Below are positions 35,657 to 45,562 of a stretch of DNA of 64,000 nt, piece by piece. Made by a program: the position numbers and the translations under genes. The notes below the pieces were generated by a model. The model was not told where the DNA came from, did not search any database, and worked only from the letters and a program-made list of their open reading frames with translations. Positions within the stretch are counted from its first letter, which is position 1; each line of letters opens with the position of its first letter. The DNA is from Methylotenera oryzisoli_B (lineage in GTDB: Bacteria; Pseudomonadota; Gammaproteobacteria; Burkholderiales; Methylophilaceae): assembly GCA_965613685.1 (NCBI GenBank), contig OZ277031.1, positions 310,001-374,000 of the forward strand. Reading direction: 5' to 3'.

Positions 35657-36835
35657 TTACTCAGAAAAATGCAGGTAGCCGGCTAAATACCAGGCATAAA
35701 ATATCGCATGCAATTCGTCATTATTTAAGTGGCTCAATAAGTCAGCTGCGCTTAGTTGCCGGTAATCGGCTAATTCTTTTAGAGTGGCTGCGGCCTCGCC
35801 GGTACAGGTGGTCATTTCGCCGTTTAGGTAAAAACGCTGACCTTCAAATAGCATCAGGCTTTTCAAATCCAAGCTCAGTCCACGACTGCTTGCTTGTTTA
35901 AGGAAAGCCATTTGGCTTATTTTTTTATTGGTATCGAATACCACGTGGCTTTTAGGTTCGGATAAATAGCACCCAAGAAACTCAGCCACCGTGCTGCTTG
36001 ACCAATTTATGCTTTGCAGTTGCGCACTAACGGAGGCGACCATGTCGGCGCCAATCTCAGCTGGGTGCGCTTGCAAGCTTAAGTCGGCATCTTGGTACAT
36101 ACCTGGCAGTGGAATGGACTCTTGATTGATTTTATCCTGCATAAAGCCGAAAAATTCACTGGCCAATTCTTGGTTTTTGGGCGCGCGAAAGCCGATCGAA
36201 TAGGTCATGCAATCCTGCCCGCCATCGGACACGGCGATGCCCCAGTGGGCTAAATGCGGTGGCAAGTAAAGCATGTCGCCGGCTTCCAATAGCCATTCTT
36301 GCTGGGTGTCGAAATTTTTTAATATACGCAGCGGCGCCCCCTCAACCAGGCTTAAATCGCTTTGTTCGCTAATGCGCCATAAGCGCTTGCCCTGGCCTTG
36401 CAATAAGAACACGTCGTAACTGTCAAAGTGCGGGCCTACGCCGCCGCCATGCGGGGCATAGCTGACCATGAGGTCATCGAGTCTGGCGTGCGGGATAAAA
36501 GAAAATTGCTGCAATAGCGCACTGGCTTCCGGTAAAAAATGGTTGACGCTTTGCACCAGCAAGGTCCAATTGTGTTCGGCTGTGGGCCTCTCGGGCAAGG
36601 CCGCGAAATCGTCTTCAGTGAAGGGCCCGTGCTGCGCGTGCCAAACCCCTTTTTTGTATTCGACGATGCGCGATTGCACGTCCTCCTCGCAAGCCAATCC
36701 GGCCAGCTCTTCAGGACTGAGCAGGCCCTCAAAGTCGGGGATGGCGGCCTTAATCAGCAAGGGTTTTTTTTGCCAATACTGGTCTAGAAATTCACTGGGC
36801 GTCAGTTGGTTTAATAATGCTAATGGCTGATTCAT
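35657..36835 (-). CDS. roxA: ribosomal protein uL16 arginine hydroxylase (cupin/JmjC)
   Basis: 2-oxoglutarate/Fe(II) oxygenase of the YcfD/RoxA family, which hydroxylates an arginine of ribosomal protein L16 in E. coli. 392 residues (E. coli about 373). The N-terminal FLDQYWQKKPLLIKAAIPDF (about 17-36) and the iron facial triad are visible: GPHFDSYDVFLLQ (His and Asp, about 134-146) and LPPHLAHWGIAV (distal His, about 190-201). The C-terminal winged-helix dimer part follows. Divergent from pyrD; stands alone. Confidence 0.9.
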   Translation of the reverse strand: MNQPLALLNQLTPSEFLDQYWQKKPLLIKAAIPDFEGLLSPEELAGLACEEDVQSRIVEYKKGVWHAQHGPFTEDDFAALPERPTAEHNWTLLVQSVNHFLPEASALLQQFSFIPHARLDDLMVSYAPHGGGVGPHFDSYDVFLLQGQGKRLWRISEQSDLSLVEGAPLRILKNFDTQQEWLLEAGDMLYLPPHLAHWGIAVSDGGQDCMTYSIGFRAPKNQELASEFFGFMQDKINQESIPLPGMYQDADLSLQAHPAEIGADMVASVSAQLQSINWSSSTVAEFLGCYLSEPKSHVVFDTNKKISQMAFLKQASSRGLSLDLKSLMLFEGQRFYLNGEMTTCTGEAAATLKELADYRQLSAADLLSHLNNDELHAIFYAWYLAGYLHFSE

Positions 36836-36951
36836 GGCGATATTTTAATCGTATTTGCCGTTTATGTTGCGCTAAGCTAAATAATAAAGCGTGGCCATTT
36901 GGCTGTTAGCGGCTTGCTTACATAGGCGGCAGAATAAAGTAAAATTGCAGC

Positions 36952-37968
36952 ATGACTCCATACTCACTGCTTAGACCCTTATTGTTTCAGCTTGATGCTG
37001 AATTAGCCCACGACCTAAGCTTAGCCAGCTTGCGCCTAGCCGAGCGCTTGGCCTTGCTTAAGCTGTATCCTGCCGCACCAGCTTGCCAACCGCGCCGCGT
37101 AATGGGCATAGACTTTCCTAATCCGGTAGGCCTGGCAGCCGGCTTGGACAAAAATGCCCGCGTCATCGATGGCATGGCGGCATTGGGTTTTGGCTTCATT
37201 GAAGTGGGCACGGTGACGCCTTTGCCTCAGCCTGGTAACCCCAAACCACGCTTATTCCGTTTGCCGGAAGCGCAAGGCATCGTCAACCGCTTTGGCTTTA
37301 ATAATCTGGGCGTGGATCAATTGCTGCGCAACGTTGAGGCGGCCAAGTTCCGCGGTGTGTTGGGTATTAACATAGGGAAAAACTTTGCCACGCCTATGGA
37401 AAATGCGGTGGACGATTATTTAATTTGCCTGAGAAAAGTTTACCCGCACGCCAGTTACGTCACGGTCAATATTTCATCACCCAACACTAAAAATTTGCGC
37501 GCCCTGCAAGAAAAAGAGGCCTTGTCGTCCTTGCTGCAGAGCCTCAAGCAAGCACAAGCCAAGCTCGCGGATAGGTACGGCAAATACGTGCCCGTCGTCT
37601 TGAAAATTGCACCGGATTTAAGCTTGGAGCAAATACATGAAATTGCCGATTTGTTGATGGCACACAAAATGGACGGCGTGATTGCCAGCAACACCACCTT
37701 GTCGCGTGATGCGGTGCAAGGTCTCAAGCATGCCGATCAGGCTGGCGGTTTATCCGGCGCACCGGTCAGGGAAAAATCCACCTGGGTTATACGCGAACTG
37801 GCGCAACGCTTGCAAGGCAGTTTACCCATCATAGGCGTGGGCGGCATATTATCTGGCGACGATGCCTTAGCCAAAATGGCCGCCGGTGCCGATTTGGTGC
37901 AGCTATACAGCGGCTTAATTTACCAAGGGCCAGGCTTGGTGCATGACGTCTGCCGCAAACTGGCTTAA
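36952..37968 (+). CDS. pyrD: dihydroorotate dehydrogenase (quinone), class 2
   Basis: Membrane-associated flavoenzyme that oxidises dihydroorotate with ubiquinone in pyrimidine synthesis. 338 residues. The N-terminal helical quinone-channel segment (about 1-40, LLRPLLFQLDAELAHDLSL) marks class 2. NPVGLAAGLDKNARVIDGM (about 57-75), NRFGFNNLGVD (about 112-122), GINIGKN, the active-site VNISSPNTKNLRALQ (about 173-187), APDLS and GVGGILSGDDAL (about 295-306) are intact. Followed 12 bp later by the GST gene. Confidence 0.96.
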   Translation: MTPYSLLRPLLFQLDAELAHDLSLASLRLAERLALLKLYPAAPACQPRRVMGIDFPNPVGLAAGLDKNARVIDGMAALGFGFIEVGTVTPLPQPGNPKPRLFRLPEAQGIVNRFGFNNLGVDQLLRNVEAAKFRGVLGINIGKNFATPMENAVDDYLICLRKVYPHASYVTVNISSPNTKNLRALQEKEALSSLLQSLKQAQAKLADRYGKYVPVVLKIAPDLSLEQIHEIADLLMAHKMDGVIASNTTLSRDAVQGLKHADQAGGLSGAPVREKSTWVIRELAQRLQGSLPIIGVGGILSGDDALAKMAAGADLVQLYSGLIYQGPGLVHDVCRKLA

Positions 37969-37980
37969 GCTTCTACTAGC

Positions 37981-38580
37981 ATGGCTGCCTTAGCGTTGCT
38001 TTATTCCTACCGACGCTGCCCTTATGCCATGCGTGCGCGCATGGCCTTACGTTATGCGGGTATCGCCTACCAAGTGCAGGACATTTCCCTCAAAGACAAA
38101 CCGCCGGGCTTGTTGGCTGTTTCGCCTAAAGGCACGGTGCCGGTGCTGGTCTTGCCTGATGGTAGGGTGTTGGATCAAAGCTTGGACATCATGCATTGGG
38201 CCTTGCAGCAGCATGACCCAGCCCAGTGGTTAGGCATTGATCGCGATAAAAGTCAGGCGCTAATCAGCGAAAACGACGGGGCGTTTAAGCAGGCTTTGGA
38301 TAAGTACAAATACGCCAGCCGCTTTCCTGAGCAATCGGCAGAAGCCTATCGCAGCCAAGCCGACGTCTTTTTGCGTAAATTAGAACAAGCGCTGCAAGAC
38401 CAGCCGTTTTTAAGTGGCGCGCACTTGAGTCTAACCGACGTGGCCATTTTCCCGTTTATTAGGCAGTTTGCCGCAGTGGACGCCAATTGGTTTGCCCAGG
38501 CAACGTACCCAAAACTGCAAGCATGGTTGCAAGCTAGGCTTGAATCAAGCTTGTTTCTAGGGGTGATGGCGAAGGCTTAA
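37981..38580 (+). CDS. glutathione S-transferase family protein
   Basis: 199-residue GST-fold protein: N-terminal thioredoxin-like domain with SYRRCPYAMRARMALRYAG (about 9-27) and SPKGTVPVLVLPDG (about 50-63), then a helical C-terminal domain (about 85-195) with LSLTDVAIFPFIRQFA. The single Cys in RRCPYA suggests a glutaredoxin-2-like or omega-type thiol activity rather than classic conjugation, but the substrate is unknown. Likely co-transcribed with pyrD. Its TAA overlaps the clpA TAA on the other strand. Confidence 0.87.
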   Translation: MAALALLYSYRRCPYAMRARMALRYAGIAYQVQDISLKDKPPGLLAVSPKGTVPVLVLPDGRVLDQSLDIMHWALQQHDPAQWLGIDRDKSQALISENDGAFKQALDKYKYASRFPEQSAEAYRSQADVFLRKLEQALQDQPFLSGAHLSLTDVAIFPFIRQFAAVDANWFAQATYPKLQAWLQARLESSLFLGVMAKA

Positions 38581-40853
38581 CTGGCTGTGGCCATGGAAGC
38601 AGGCGCGCCTGCTTGGTCGTGGCTAAACACCAAGCGCACTTGCTCTTGCTCGTCTATGTCAACGTGCACCGCGCCACCGTTAGCCAATTGACCAAACAGC
38701 AATTCATCGGCCAAGGCCTTGCGTATGGTGTCTTGGATTAATCGGGCCATAGGCCTTGCGCCCATTAAGGGGTCAAAGCCTTTTTTACCCAAGTAGGCTT
38801 TTAGCGCATCGCTGAAAGTGGCCTCGACTTTTTTGTCGTGCAATTGGTCTTCCAGTTGAATCAAGAATTTATCCACCACGCGAATAATGATGTCTTGCGA
38901 CAAGGGCGCAAAGGACACCGTGGCATCCAAGCGGTTGCGGAATTCAGGCGAGAATAAACGTTTGATGTCGGTCTGTTCGTCGCCCGCCTGCTTGGCGCTG
39001 GTGAAACCCATATTGGTTTTGGATAGGTTCTCCGCACCGGCGTTGGTGGTCATGATGATGGTGGCATTTCTAAAATCGGCCTTGCGACCGTTGTTGTCGG
39101 TCAAGGTGCCGTGGTCCATCACCTGTAACAGCACATTAAAAATATCCGGATGGGCTTTTTCAATTTCGTCTAGCAATAACACGCAGTAGGGGTGTTTGTT
39201 GACCGCTTCGGTCATGAGGCCGCCTTGCTCAAAGCCTACGTAACCAGGAGGCGCGCCTATTAAGCGTGAAACGGCATGGCGCTCCATGTATTCACTCATG
39301 TCAAAGCGTATCAATTCTATGCCCATGATGTAGGCCAATTGCTTGGCCACTTCGGTTTTACCGACACCGGTGGGACCGCTGAACAAGAAGTTGCCTATGG
39401 GTTTATTGGTTTGACCTAAGCCGCTGCGCGCCATTTTGACCGCTGAACTTAATACCTCTATGGCTTTATCTTGACCAAACACCACGGCTTTCAAATCGCG
39501 TTCCAAGGTCTTGAGTGCGCTGCGGTCATCGCTGGAAATGTTTTTGGGCGGAATGCGCGCAATTTTGGCGATGATGTCTTCTATCTCTTTGTTGCCTATG
39601 ACTTTCTTTTGCTTGGATTTTGGCAACACGCGCTGCGCCGCACCGGCCTCATCAATCACGTCTATGGCTTTGTCCGGCAGGTGGCGGTCGTTAATGTATT
39701 TAGCGGACAATTCCGCAGCCGTGGTCAAGGCGCTGCTGGCGTACTTAACTTTATGGTGCGCCTCAAAGCGGGATTTAAGGCCTTTTAAAATCTCTATGGT
39801 TTCAGCCACGCTGGGCTCCATCACATCAATTTTTTGGAAGCGGCGGGTGAGCGCGTGGTCTTTCTCAAACACGCCACGGTACTCTTGGTATGTGGTGGCG
39901 CCTATGCATTTTAAAGTGCCATTGGATAAGGCCGGTTTCAATAAATTGCTGGCGTCCATGCTGCCGCCGCTGGCAGCACCGGCGCCTATCAAGGTGTGGA
40001 TTTCATCTATGAATAAAATCGCGTCTGGGTTTTCGGCCAGTTGTTTCATCACTGCTTTTAGGCGTTGCTCAAAATCACCGCGGTATTTGGTGCCGGCTAA
40101 TAAGGCGCCCATGTCAAGGGAGTAGACGGTGGCATTGGCTAACACATCGGGGATGTCTTTTTCCACGATGCGGCGCGCCAAGCCTTCGGCGATGGCGGTT
40201 TTGCCGACACCGGCTTCGCCCACCAACAAGGGGTTGTTTTTGCGGCGCCGGCACAAGGTTTGCACCACTCTTTCCAATTCCGGACCACGGCCTATCAGCG
40301 GGTCAATTTTACCGGCTGCCACTTGTGCATTTAGGTTTAGCGCGTAGTTATCTAAGGCGCCATTGGGCGTGGCTTCGGCTTCTGCTTCTTGCTCGGCACC
40401 TTCGGTTTTGGCTGTCTCGGCCACTTTTGATACGCCGTGCGAGATGAAATTGACCACGTCTAAACGGGTCACACCTTGCTGCTGCAAGAAAAACACCGCA
40501 TGCGATTCTTTTTCCCCAAAGATCGCCACCAATACATTGGCGCCAGTCACTTCTTTTTTGCCCGACGATTGCACGTGCAGCATGGCACGTTGGATGACGC
40601 GCTGAAAGCCCAAGGTGGGTTGGGTGTCGACTTCTTCTTCACCATTCACAGTGGGCGTGTGTTCTTCTATGTATTGATTGAGTTCGCCGCGCAGAATTTC
40701 CAATTTTCCCCCGCAAGCCCGCATCACGTCGGCTGCGGTTGGGTTGTCTATCATGGCCAATAGCAAGTGCTCGACGGTAATCAGCTCATGACGCTTTTGC
40801 CTAGCGTCCATAAACGCCATGTGTAGGCTAACTTCTAATTCTTGAGCAATCAT
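38577..40853 (-). CDS. clpA: ATP-dependent Clp protease ATP-binding subunit ClpA
   Basis: AAA+ unfoldase that feeds substrates to ClpP. 758 residues from ATG 40851-40853 (AGGA 6 nt upstream), exactly the E. coli ClpA length. N-domain MIAQELEVSLHMAF (ClpS/substrate docking), AAA-1 with GEAGVGKTAIAEGLARR and LFIDEIHTLIGAG, and AAA-2 with GPTGVGKTEVAKQLAY and VLLLDEIEKAHPD. The C-terminal FDPLMGARPMARLIQD is present. clpP is not in this window. Forty bases downstream of clpS, as in many proteobacteria. Confidence 0.96.
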   Translation of the reverse strand: MIAQELEVSLHMAFMDARQKRHELITVEHLLLAMIDNPTAADVMRACGGKLEILRGELNQYIEEHTPTVNGEEEVDTQPTLGFQRVIQRAMLHVQSSGKKEVTGANVLVAIFGEKESHAVFFLQQQGVTRLDVVNFISHGVSKVAETAKTEGAEQEAEAEATPNGALDNYALNLNAQVAAGKIDPLIGRGPELERVVQTLCRRRKNNPLLVGEAGVGKTAIAEGLARRIVEKDIPDVLANATVYSLDMGALLAGTKYRGDFEQRLKAVMKQLAENPDAILFIDEIHTLIGAGAASGGSMDASNLLKPALSNGTLKCIGATTYQEYRGVFEKDHALTRRFQKIDVMEPSVAETIEILKGLKSRFEAHHKVKYASSALTTAAELSAKYINDRHLPDKAIDVIDEAGAAQRVLPKSKQKKVIGNKEIEDIIAKIARIPPKNISSDDRSALKTLERDLKAVVFGQDKAIEVLSSAVKMARSGLGQTNKPIGNFLFSGPTGVGKTEVAKQLAYIMGIELIRFDMSEYMERHAVSRLIGAPPGYVGFEQGGLMTEAVNKHPYCVLLLDEIEKAHPDIFNVLLQVMDHGTLTDNNGRKADFRNATIIMTTNAGAENLSKTNMGFTSAKQAGDEQTDIKRLFSPEFRNRLDATVSFAPLSQDIIIRVVDKFLIQLEDQLHDKKVEATFSDALKAYLGKKGFDPLMGARPMARLIQDTIRKALADELLFGQLANGGAVHVDIDEQEQVRLVFSHDQAGAPASMATAS

Positions 40854-40893
40854 CGGGTGTCCTAGCTTTATTAAATAAAATTCAAATTGGGGT

Positions 40894-41199
40894 TTAGACC
40901 GGTTCAATATTGCATTGCAATGGGTGTTGCGCTTGTTTGGCCGCCTGTTGCACCTGATGCATTTTTGTTTCGGCGATATCTTGCGGGTATAAACCGCAAA
41001 CGCCTACGCCTTCCGTGTGTACTTGGAGCATAATTTTCGTTGCTTGTTCACGGCTTTTGTTAAAAAACTGCGTGATGCAATCCACAACAAATTCCATGGG
41101 CGTGTAATCGTCATTTAAAAGCAACACCTTATACAGGGGAGGCAGTTTGGTTTTGGCCGGCTTGGTTTTAATGGCCGTGTTATTTGCGTGTTGCGTCAT
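40894..41199 (-). CDS. clpS: ClpAP adaptor ClpS
   Basis: N-end-rule adaptor that delivers proteins with bulky N-terminal residues to ClpAP. 101 residues. YKVLLLNDDYTPMEFVVDCI (about 23-42) is the substrate-pocket motif; VHTEGVGVCGLYPQDIAETK (about 59-78) is the second family block. The N-terminal ~20 residues are the flexible extension that enters ClpA. Upstream lies an 85-bp gap containing a perfect 9-bp inverted repeat. Confidence 0.96.
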   Translation of the reverse strand: MTQHANNTAIKTKPAKTKLPPLYKVLLLNDDYTPMEFVVDCITQFFNKSREQATKIMLQVHTEGVGVCGLYPQDIAETKMHQVQQAAKQAQHPLQCNIEPV

Positions 41200-41238
41200 A
41201 GGCTTTTATTTTGGGCTAAGCGCGGAAAAATTCAAGTC

Positions 41239-41265
41239 AAATTTAAGCGCTGGGCACTTAAATTT
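41239..41265. repeat. inverted repeat AAATTTAAG...CTTAAATTT
   Basis: Perfect 9-bp arms (41239-41247 and 41257-41265) around a 9-base centre, extendable by two more pairs with one mismatch. It lies between the CBS protein gene and clpS, both on the minus strand, about 40 bp upstream of the clpS ATG. It could be a weak terminator or an operator; no T-run follows on either strand. Confidence 0.45.
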
Positions 41266-41284
41266 TCCTGTCTTAGGGGCGGGA

Positions 41285-42556
41285 TTAAGGGTAAATTTTA
41301 ACGCTTTTAACGATGCGATCTTGCGTTTGCACGATCTCTAAGACGTGCTTGCCCACCTTGAAGCTGGTGTTGGATTCCGGGATGTCTTCAAAATGCTCAA
41401 TGATCAAGCCATTAAGCGTACGTGGGCCGTCCAGCGGGAAGTCTAGATGCAGTTTTTTGTTTAGCTCGCGCAAGGTGCTGCTGCCGTCCACCAACCAGCT
41501 ACCGTCTGCTTCTTGTTTGAAGCCGCCTAATCGGGATGGCGATTGCGTGGTGAAGTCGCCTATCATTTCTTCGAGTATGTCCTCTAAGGTGATTAAGCCT
41601 TTGAACTCGCCGTATTCGTCCACCACCAGTGCCACGCGTTGTTTGTTTTCTTGAAACTGCTGTATCTGTGTGTACAGCGGGGTGCCAGAGGGAATGAAGT
41701 AGGTATCGCTGATAGCTTCCATCAATGCCGCTTTATCCAGCGTCTCGTCTTTGCTGTGTGCGCGTAGTCGCGACATGATTTTGCGCAGGTGCAAGATGCC
41801 TATCATTTCCTCTTGCTCGCCTTGGTGCACGGGTAGGCGGGTGTGTTGGCTGTTGGCAATTTTTTCCAAAATCGCTTCCATGGGTTCGTCCAAGTCTATT
41901 GCCTCAACCAGGGTGTGCGCCGTCATCACGTCGTCGACCGTGATGTTTTCTAACTCAAACAAATTCAACAATATGGATTGGTGTTTCTTGGGCATGAAGT
42001 GCCCGGCATCGGTGACGATGCTGCGCAATTCATCCATGGTTAAGGACTGCGTGCTTTCTTCGAAATTGACGCGAATTTTTAATAAGCGCAATAAAGCCCC
42101 AACAAACAAGTTGATGAACCACACCACCGGGTACAGGACTTTTAGTAGCGGGTAGAGCAAGTAACTGCAGAATATACCTAATTTTTCTGGGTAAGCGGCG
42201 GCGATGACTTTAGGTGAAATTTCACTGAAGACTAAAATAGCAAAGGTCACGGCCAAGGTGCCGGCCATTAATACCCATTCGCCTTCACCAAACAGTTCGA
42301 CGATAATGACCGTGACCAAGGTGGCGGAAGCGGCATTGGCAAAGTTATTGCATAGCAGAATAACACCCAGCAATTTGTCGGTTTTAGCCAGCAGTTTGCT
42401 GGCCAGGCGTGCGCCTCGGTGGCCTTGTTTGACCAGATGCCGCAAGCGGTAACGGTTGAGCGACATCAAGCTGGTTTCGGCTATAGAGAAAAAGCCGGAA
42501 ATAACCAGCAGTAGAATTAATATGCCTAACTGCCAAGAAATGGGGATGTTGTCCAA
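41285..42556 (-). CDS. CorC/HlyC-type CBS-domain membrane protein (DUF21)
   Basis: 423-residue protein of the CNNM/CorB family: DUF21 membrane domain (about 1-190, FFSIAETSLMSLNRYRLRHL near 22-41), a CBS pair (about 205-330, with VDEYGEFKGLITLEDILEEM near 316-335) and a C-terminal CorC_HlyC domain (about 345-420). Relatives take part in Mg2+ efflux or tolerance to Co2+ and Mg2+. The frame begins at TTG 42554-42556, which gives the usual N-terminus, but no Shine-Dalgarno is seen. Upstream of clpS on the same strand. Confidence 0.88.
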   Translation of the reverse strand: MDNIPISWQLGILILLLVISGFFSIAETSLMSLNRYRLRHLVKQGHRGARLASKLLAKTDKLLGVILLCNNFANAASATLVTVIIVELFGEGEWVLMAGTLAVTFAILVFSEISPKVIAAAYPEKLGIFCSYLLYPLLKVLYPVVWFINLFVGALLRLLKIRVNFEESTQSLTMDELRSIVTDAGHFMPKKHQSILLNLFELENITVDDVMTAHTLVEAIDLDEPMEAILEKIANSQHTRLPVHQGEQEEMIGILHLRKIMSRLRAHSKDETLDKAALMEAISDTYFIPSGTPLYTQIQQFQENKQRVALVVDEYGEFKGLITLEDILEEMIGDFTTQSPSRLGGFKQEADGSWLVDGSSTLRELNKKLHLDFPLDGPRTLNGLIIEHFEDIPESNTSFKVGKHVLEIVQTQDRIVKSVKIYP

Positions 42557-42611
42557 TGCGTCTTAGTCGGTGATGAAGTTATGGTGAGTGTATACGGGGA
42601 AGCTGCGAATA

Positions 42612-42641
42612 ATCAAGTGCGACTAAAATGCCGCACTTGAT
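42612..42641 (-). terminator. hairpin after secF, possible terminator
   Basis: ATCAAGTGCG / CGCACTTGAT form a perfect 10-bp stem around a 10-base loop. On the minus strand it lies 22 bp after the secF stop. The following T-tract (TTATT) is poor, so termination may be weak. Confidence 0.5.
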
Positions 42642-42662
42642 GGACTCGAACTGAAGCTGAAT

Positions 42663-43640
42663 TTAGGCAAAATCGGACGGGTGAGGCTCAGCGACGTCGG
42701 TTTTTTTGCCGGCCTTGCTGGCGTCTTCTTTTTTCTCTACGTCGCCGATTAAGTTAGCACGATTCACGCCCAACCACATGGCAATGGGGCAGGCCACCAG
42801 TACGGACGAATAGATGCCGAATAAAATACCGATGGTGAGGGCCAGAGCAAAGTTGTGCAGCACTTCGCCACCAAACAGCAACATGGAGCCGACCATGGTT
42901 TGCGTCATGGTGTGGGTGATGATGGTGCGTGACATGGTGCGGGTAATGGCGTTGTCTATGACTTGCACCACGCTGGCTTTACGCATCTTGCGGAAATTTT
43001 CCCGCACGCGGTCAAACACCACCACGGATTCGTTCACCGAGTAACCTAACACGGCCAAAATAGCGGCCAGCACGGTCAGATTGAATTCCCATTGGAAGAA
43101 GGCGAAAAAGCCTAAGATGATCACCACGTCGTGCATGTTAGCGATGATGGCGGCCACGGCAAAACGCCATTCAAATCGTAACCACAAGTACAAGACTATG
43201 CCTAAGCTGACAAAGAATAGGGCTAGGCCGCCGTTTTCATACAGCTCGTCGCCCACTTGCGCGCCGACGGATTCGACACGGCGCACTTCTGCTTTCGGGT
43301 CGGCGGTCACCAGGGCGGTTTTAACTTGTTCGGACAATTGCGATACCGACACACCGGCTTTAACCGGTAAACGGATTAACACATCGTGACTGGAACCAAA
43401 GTTTTGCACGGTGGCTTCTTTGAGGCCTATGCTGTCGACCGCTTTGCGCACGCTTTCTAAGTTGGCGGCTTGCGGGTAGTTCACTTCCATGATGGTGCCG
43501 CCGGTGAAGTCCACGCCAAAATTTAAACCACGGGTGACTAAAAACACCACGGCTAGCACGAACGTAATCAAGGAGATGGCCGTCGTCAAACGGCCGTAGC
43601 TCATGAAGGGAATGTCGTTCTTGATTCTAAATAATTCCAT
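42663..43640 (-). CDS. secF: protein translocase subunit SecF
   Basis: Inner-membrane RND-like accessory of the Sec translocon that uses the proton gradient to complete protein export. 325 residues with six spans. GLNFGVDFTGGTIMEVNYP (about 33-51), the periplasmic P1-like head, GYSVNESVVVFDRVREN (about 198-214) with conserved Asp/Arg, and LTIGILFGIYSSVLVACPIA (about 269-288) are diagnostic. It lies 33 bp after secD. The acidic/basic C-terminal tail is variable. Confidence 0.96.
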   Translation of the reverse strand: MELFRIKNDIPFMSYGRLTTAISLITFVLAVVFLVTRGLNFGVDFTGGTIMEVNYPQAANLESVRKAVDSIGLKEATVQNFGSSHDVLIRLPVKAGVSVSQLSEQVKTALVTADPKAEVRRVESVGAQVGDELYENGGLALFFVSLGIVLYLWLRFEWRFAVAAIIANMHDVVIILGFFAFFQWEFNLTVLAAILAVLGYSVNESVVVFDRVRENFRKMRKASVVQVIDNAITRTMSRTIITHTMTQTMVGSMLLFGGEVLHNFALALTIGILFGIYSSVLVACPIAMWLGVNRANLIGDVEKKEDASKAGKKTDVAEPHPSDFA

Positions 43641-43673
43641 AATTTTTTACTCTAAAAAATTGAAGCTAAGGCC

Positions 43674-45518
43674 TTAAGCGCGGAAAATTTGGCCGATGGA
43701 TAATTGGCTTAATTTGCGTCGGTAACCGTACATGAAGTTGACCATGGCACGGGACACCAATACCGCACTGAACATCGAGGTTAAGATGCCCAACACGTGC
43801 ACCACAGCAAACCCTTTAATCGGACCGGTACCAAACATGAATAAGGCCAAACCGGCAATCAAGGTGGTCACGTTGGAGTCCAGGATGGTGTCCCAGGCGC
43901 GGTCGTAACCGGCGTGTATGCTGGCTTGCGGCGTGTTGCCGTTGCGCAATTCTTCACGCACCCGTTCGTTGATCAGCACGTTGGCGTCAATCGCCATACC
44001 CAATGCCAAGGCAATCGCTGCCAAGCCGGGCAAGGTCAGTGTGGCTTGCAACATAGACAATATGGCCACCAATAACAGTAAGTTAATCGCCAGCGCGGCC
44101 ACCGATACGGCACCAAAGGCCATGTAGTAGACCATCATCATGACGGCAATCGCCGCAAAGCCCCAAAGGGTAGAGTGTATGCCGCGGTTGATGTTGTCTT
44201 GACCCATGCTAGGCCCAACAGTGCGCTCTTCTATGATGTCCATGGGCGCGGCTAAAGCGCCGGCACGAAGCAGCAATGAAATGTCGGTGGCTTCTTGGGT
44301 ATTGGCCATGCCGGAAATTTGCACGCGACCGCCGCCGATTTCTTCATTGATGGTGGGCGCCGTGATGACCTCGGTGCTGCCTTTTTCTATTAATAAGATG
44401 GCCAAGCGTTTGCCCACGTTTTCCCGCGTCACTTGCTGGAAGATTCTGGCGCCACGCGCATCCAAGGTCACGTTTACGGTGTTTCTGCCGGATTGGCTGT
44501 CCACGCCCGGGCCGGCATCGGTAATGTAATCACCGGTTAATGCCACGCTCTTTTTAACCAAGACCGGTTGACCGTCACGGTCTTTAAACACGTCGTCACC
44601 AAGCGGGGCTTGGCCGTTGGCGGCTTTTTCTAAGGTGGCTGCGTCGGTTTTGTCTTCGTCCACCAGGCGAATTTCCAAGGTGGCGGTGCGGCCCAATATG
44701 TCTTTGGCTTTAGCCGTGTCTTGCACACCAGGCAATTGCACGACCACGCGGTCGGCGCCTTGTTGTTGAATGATGGGCTCGGCAACGCCTAACTCGTTAA
44801 TTCGATTGTGCAGGGTTTGTATGTTTTGCTTAATGGCGAAATCTTGGATGCGTTTTTGCTCAACCAAATTAAGCGAGGCCTTTAACACGCGCTCGCTGCC
44901 GTTAGAGGATTCCGTCAAAGTCAGGTTGGGGTACTCTTTGCCTATGATGGCTTTGGCTTTAATCAGCTCGGCTTCGTCGTTGAAGTTGATTTGCACCGTT
45001 TCACCCTCACGGCTGACGCCCACGTATGAGATGCGCTCTTTGCGTAAGGCAATGCGGAAATCGCCGACAAAACGCTCGGCGGCTTTGCTTAAAGCCGCTT
45101 TCATGTCTACTTGCAATAAGAAGTGCACGCCACCGCGTAAGTCCAAACCCAAGTACATCGGTTTGGCGCCGACGCTGCGTAGCCAATCCGGTGAACGTGA
45201 AAGCAGGTTAAGGGCCACGGTGTAATCGCTGCCTAATCTAGCTTGCAACACGTCTTTAGCGCGGATTTGTGTGTCGGTATTGGCGAAGCGAGCTTTAACC
45301 CCACGCGCATCTAAGTAGACGCCGTCGTAGGCGATGTTTTCTTGCTGAAACACGCTTTCCACTTGACCAAGCAGCGCCGAATCCAATTTGGTGGTGCTTT
45401 TGGCCGGGGTAATTTGTACCGCAGGCGATTCACCAAAAAAGTTGGGCACGGTATAAATCAAGCCTATCAATATAACGATGGCAACGAAAACATTTTTCCA
45501 CAGTGGATAGCGGTTCAT
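43674..45518 (-). CDS. secD: protein translocase subunit SecD
   Basis: Partner of SecF. 614 residues: one N-terminal span (about 9-27), a large periplasmic domain (about 30-440; LGLDLRGGVHFLLQVD near 123-138, GVAEPIIQQQGADRVVVQLP near 249-268) and five C-terminal spans (GLAAIALALGMAIDANVLIN near 499-518, with the membrane Asp used in proton coupling). Part of the order tgt-yajC-secD-secF. Confidence 0.97.
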   Translation of the reverse strand: MNRYPLWKNVFVAIVILIGLIYTVPNFFGESPAVQITPAKSTTKLDSALLGQVESVFQQENIAYDGVYLDARGVKARFANTDTQIRAKDVLQARLGSDYTVALNLLSRSPDWLRSVGAKPMYLGLDLRGGVHFLLQVDMKAALSKAAERFVGDFRIALRKERISYVGVSREGETVQINFNDEAELIKAKAIIGKEYPNLTLTESSNGSERVLKASLNLVEQKRIQDFAIKQNIQTLHNRINELGVAEPIIQQQGADRVVVQLPGVQDTAKAKDILGRTATLEIRLVDEDKTDAATLEKAANGQAPLGDDVFKDRDGQPVLVKKSVALTGDYITDAGPGVDSQSGRNTVNVTLDARGARIFQQVTRENVGKRLAILLIEKGSTEVITAPTINEEIGGGRVQISGMANTQEATDISLLLRAGALAAPMDIIEERTVGPSMGQDNINRGIHSTLWGFAAIAVMMMVYYMAFGAVSVAALAINLLLLVAILSMLQATLTLPGLAAIALALGMAIDANVLINERVREELRNGNTPQASIHAGYDRAWDTILDSNVTTLIAGLALFMFGTGPIKGFAVVHVLGILTSMFSAVLVSRAMVNFMYGYRRKLSQLSIGQIFRA

Positions 45519-45562
45519 AGTCTGGCTCTAGTCGGTAAGGGGTTGGGGTCTAGCAGCTTAAT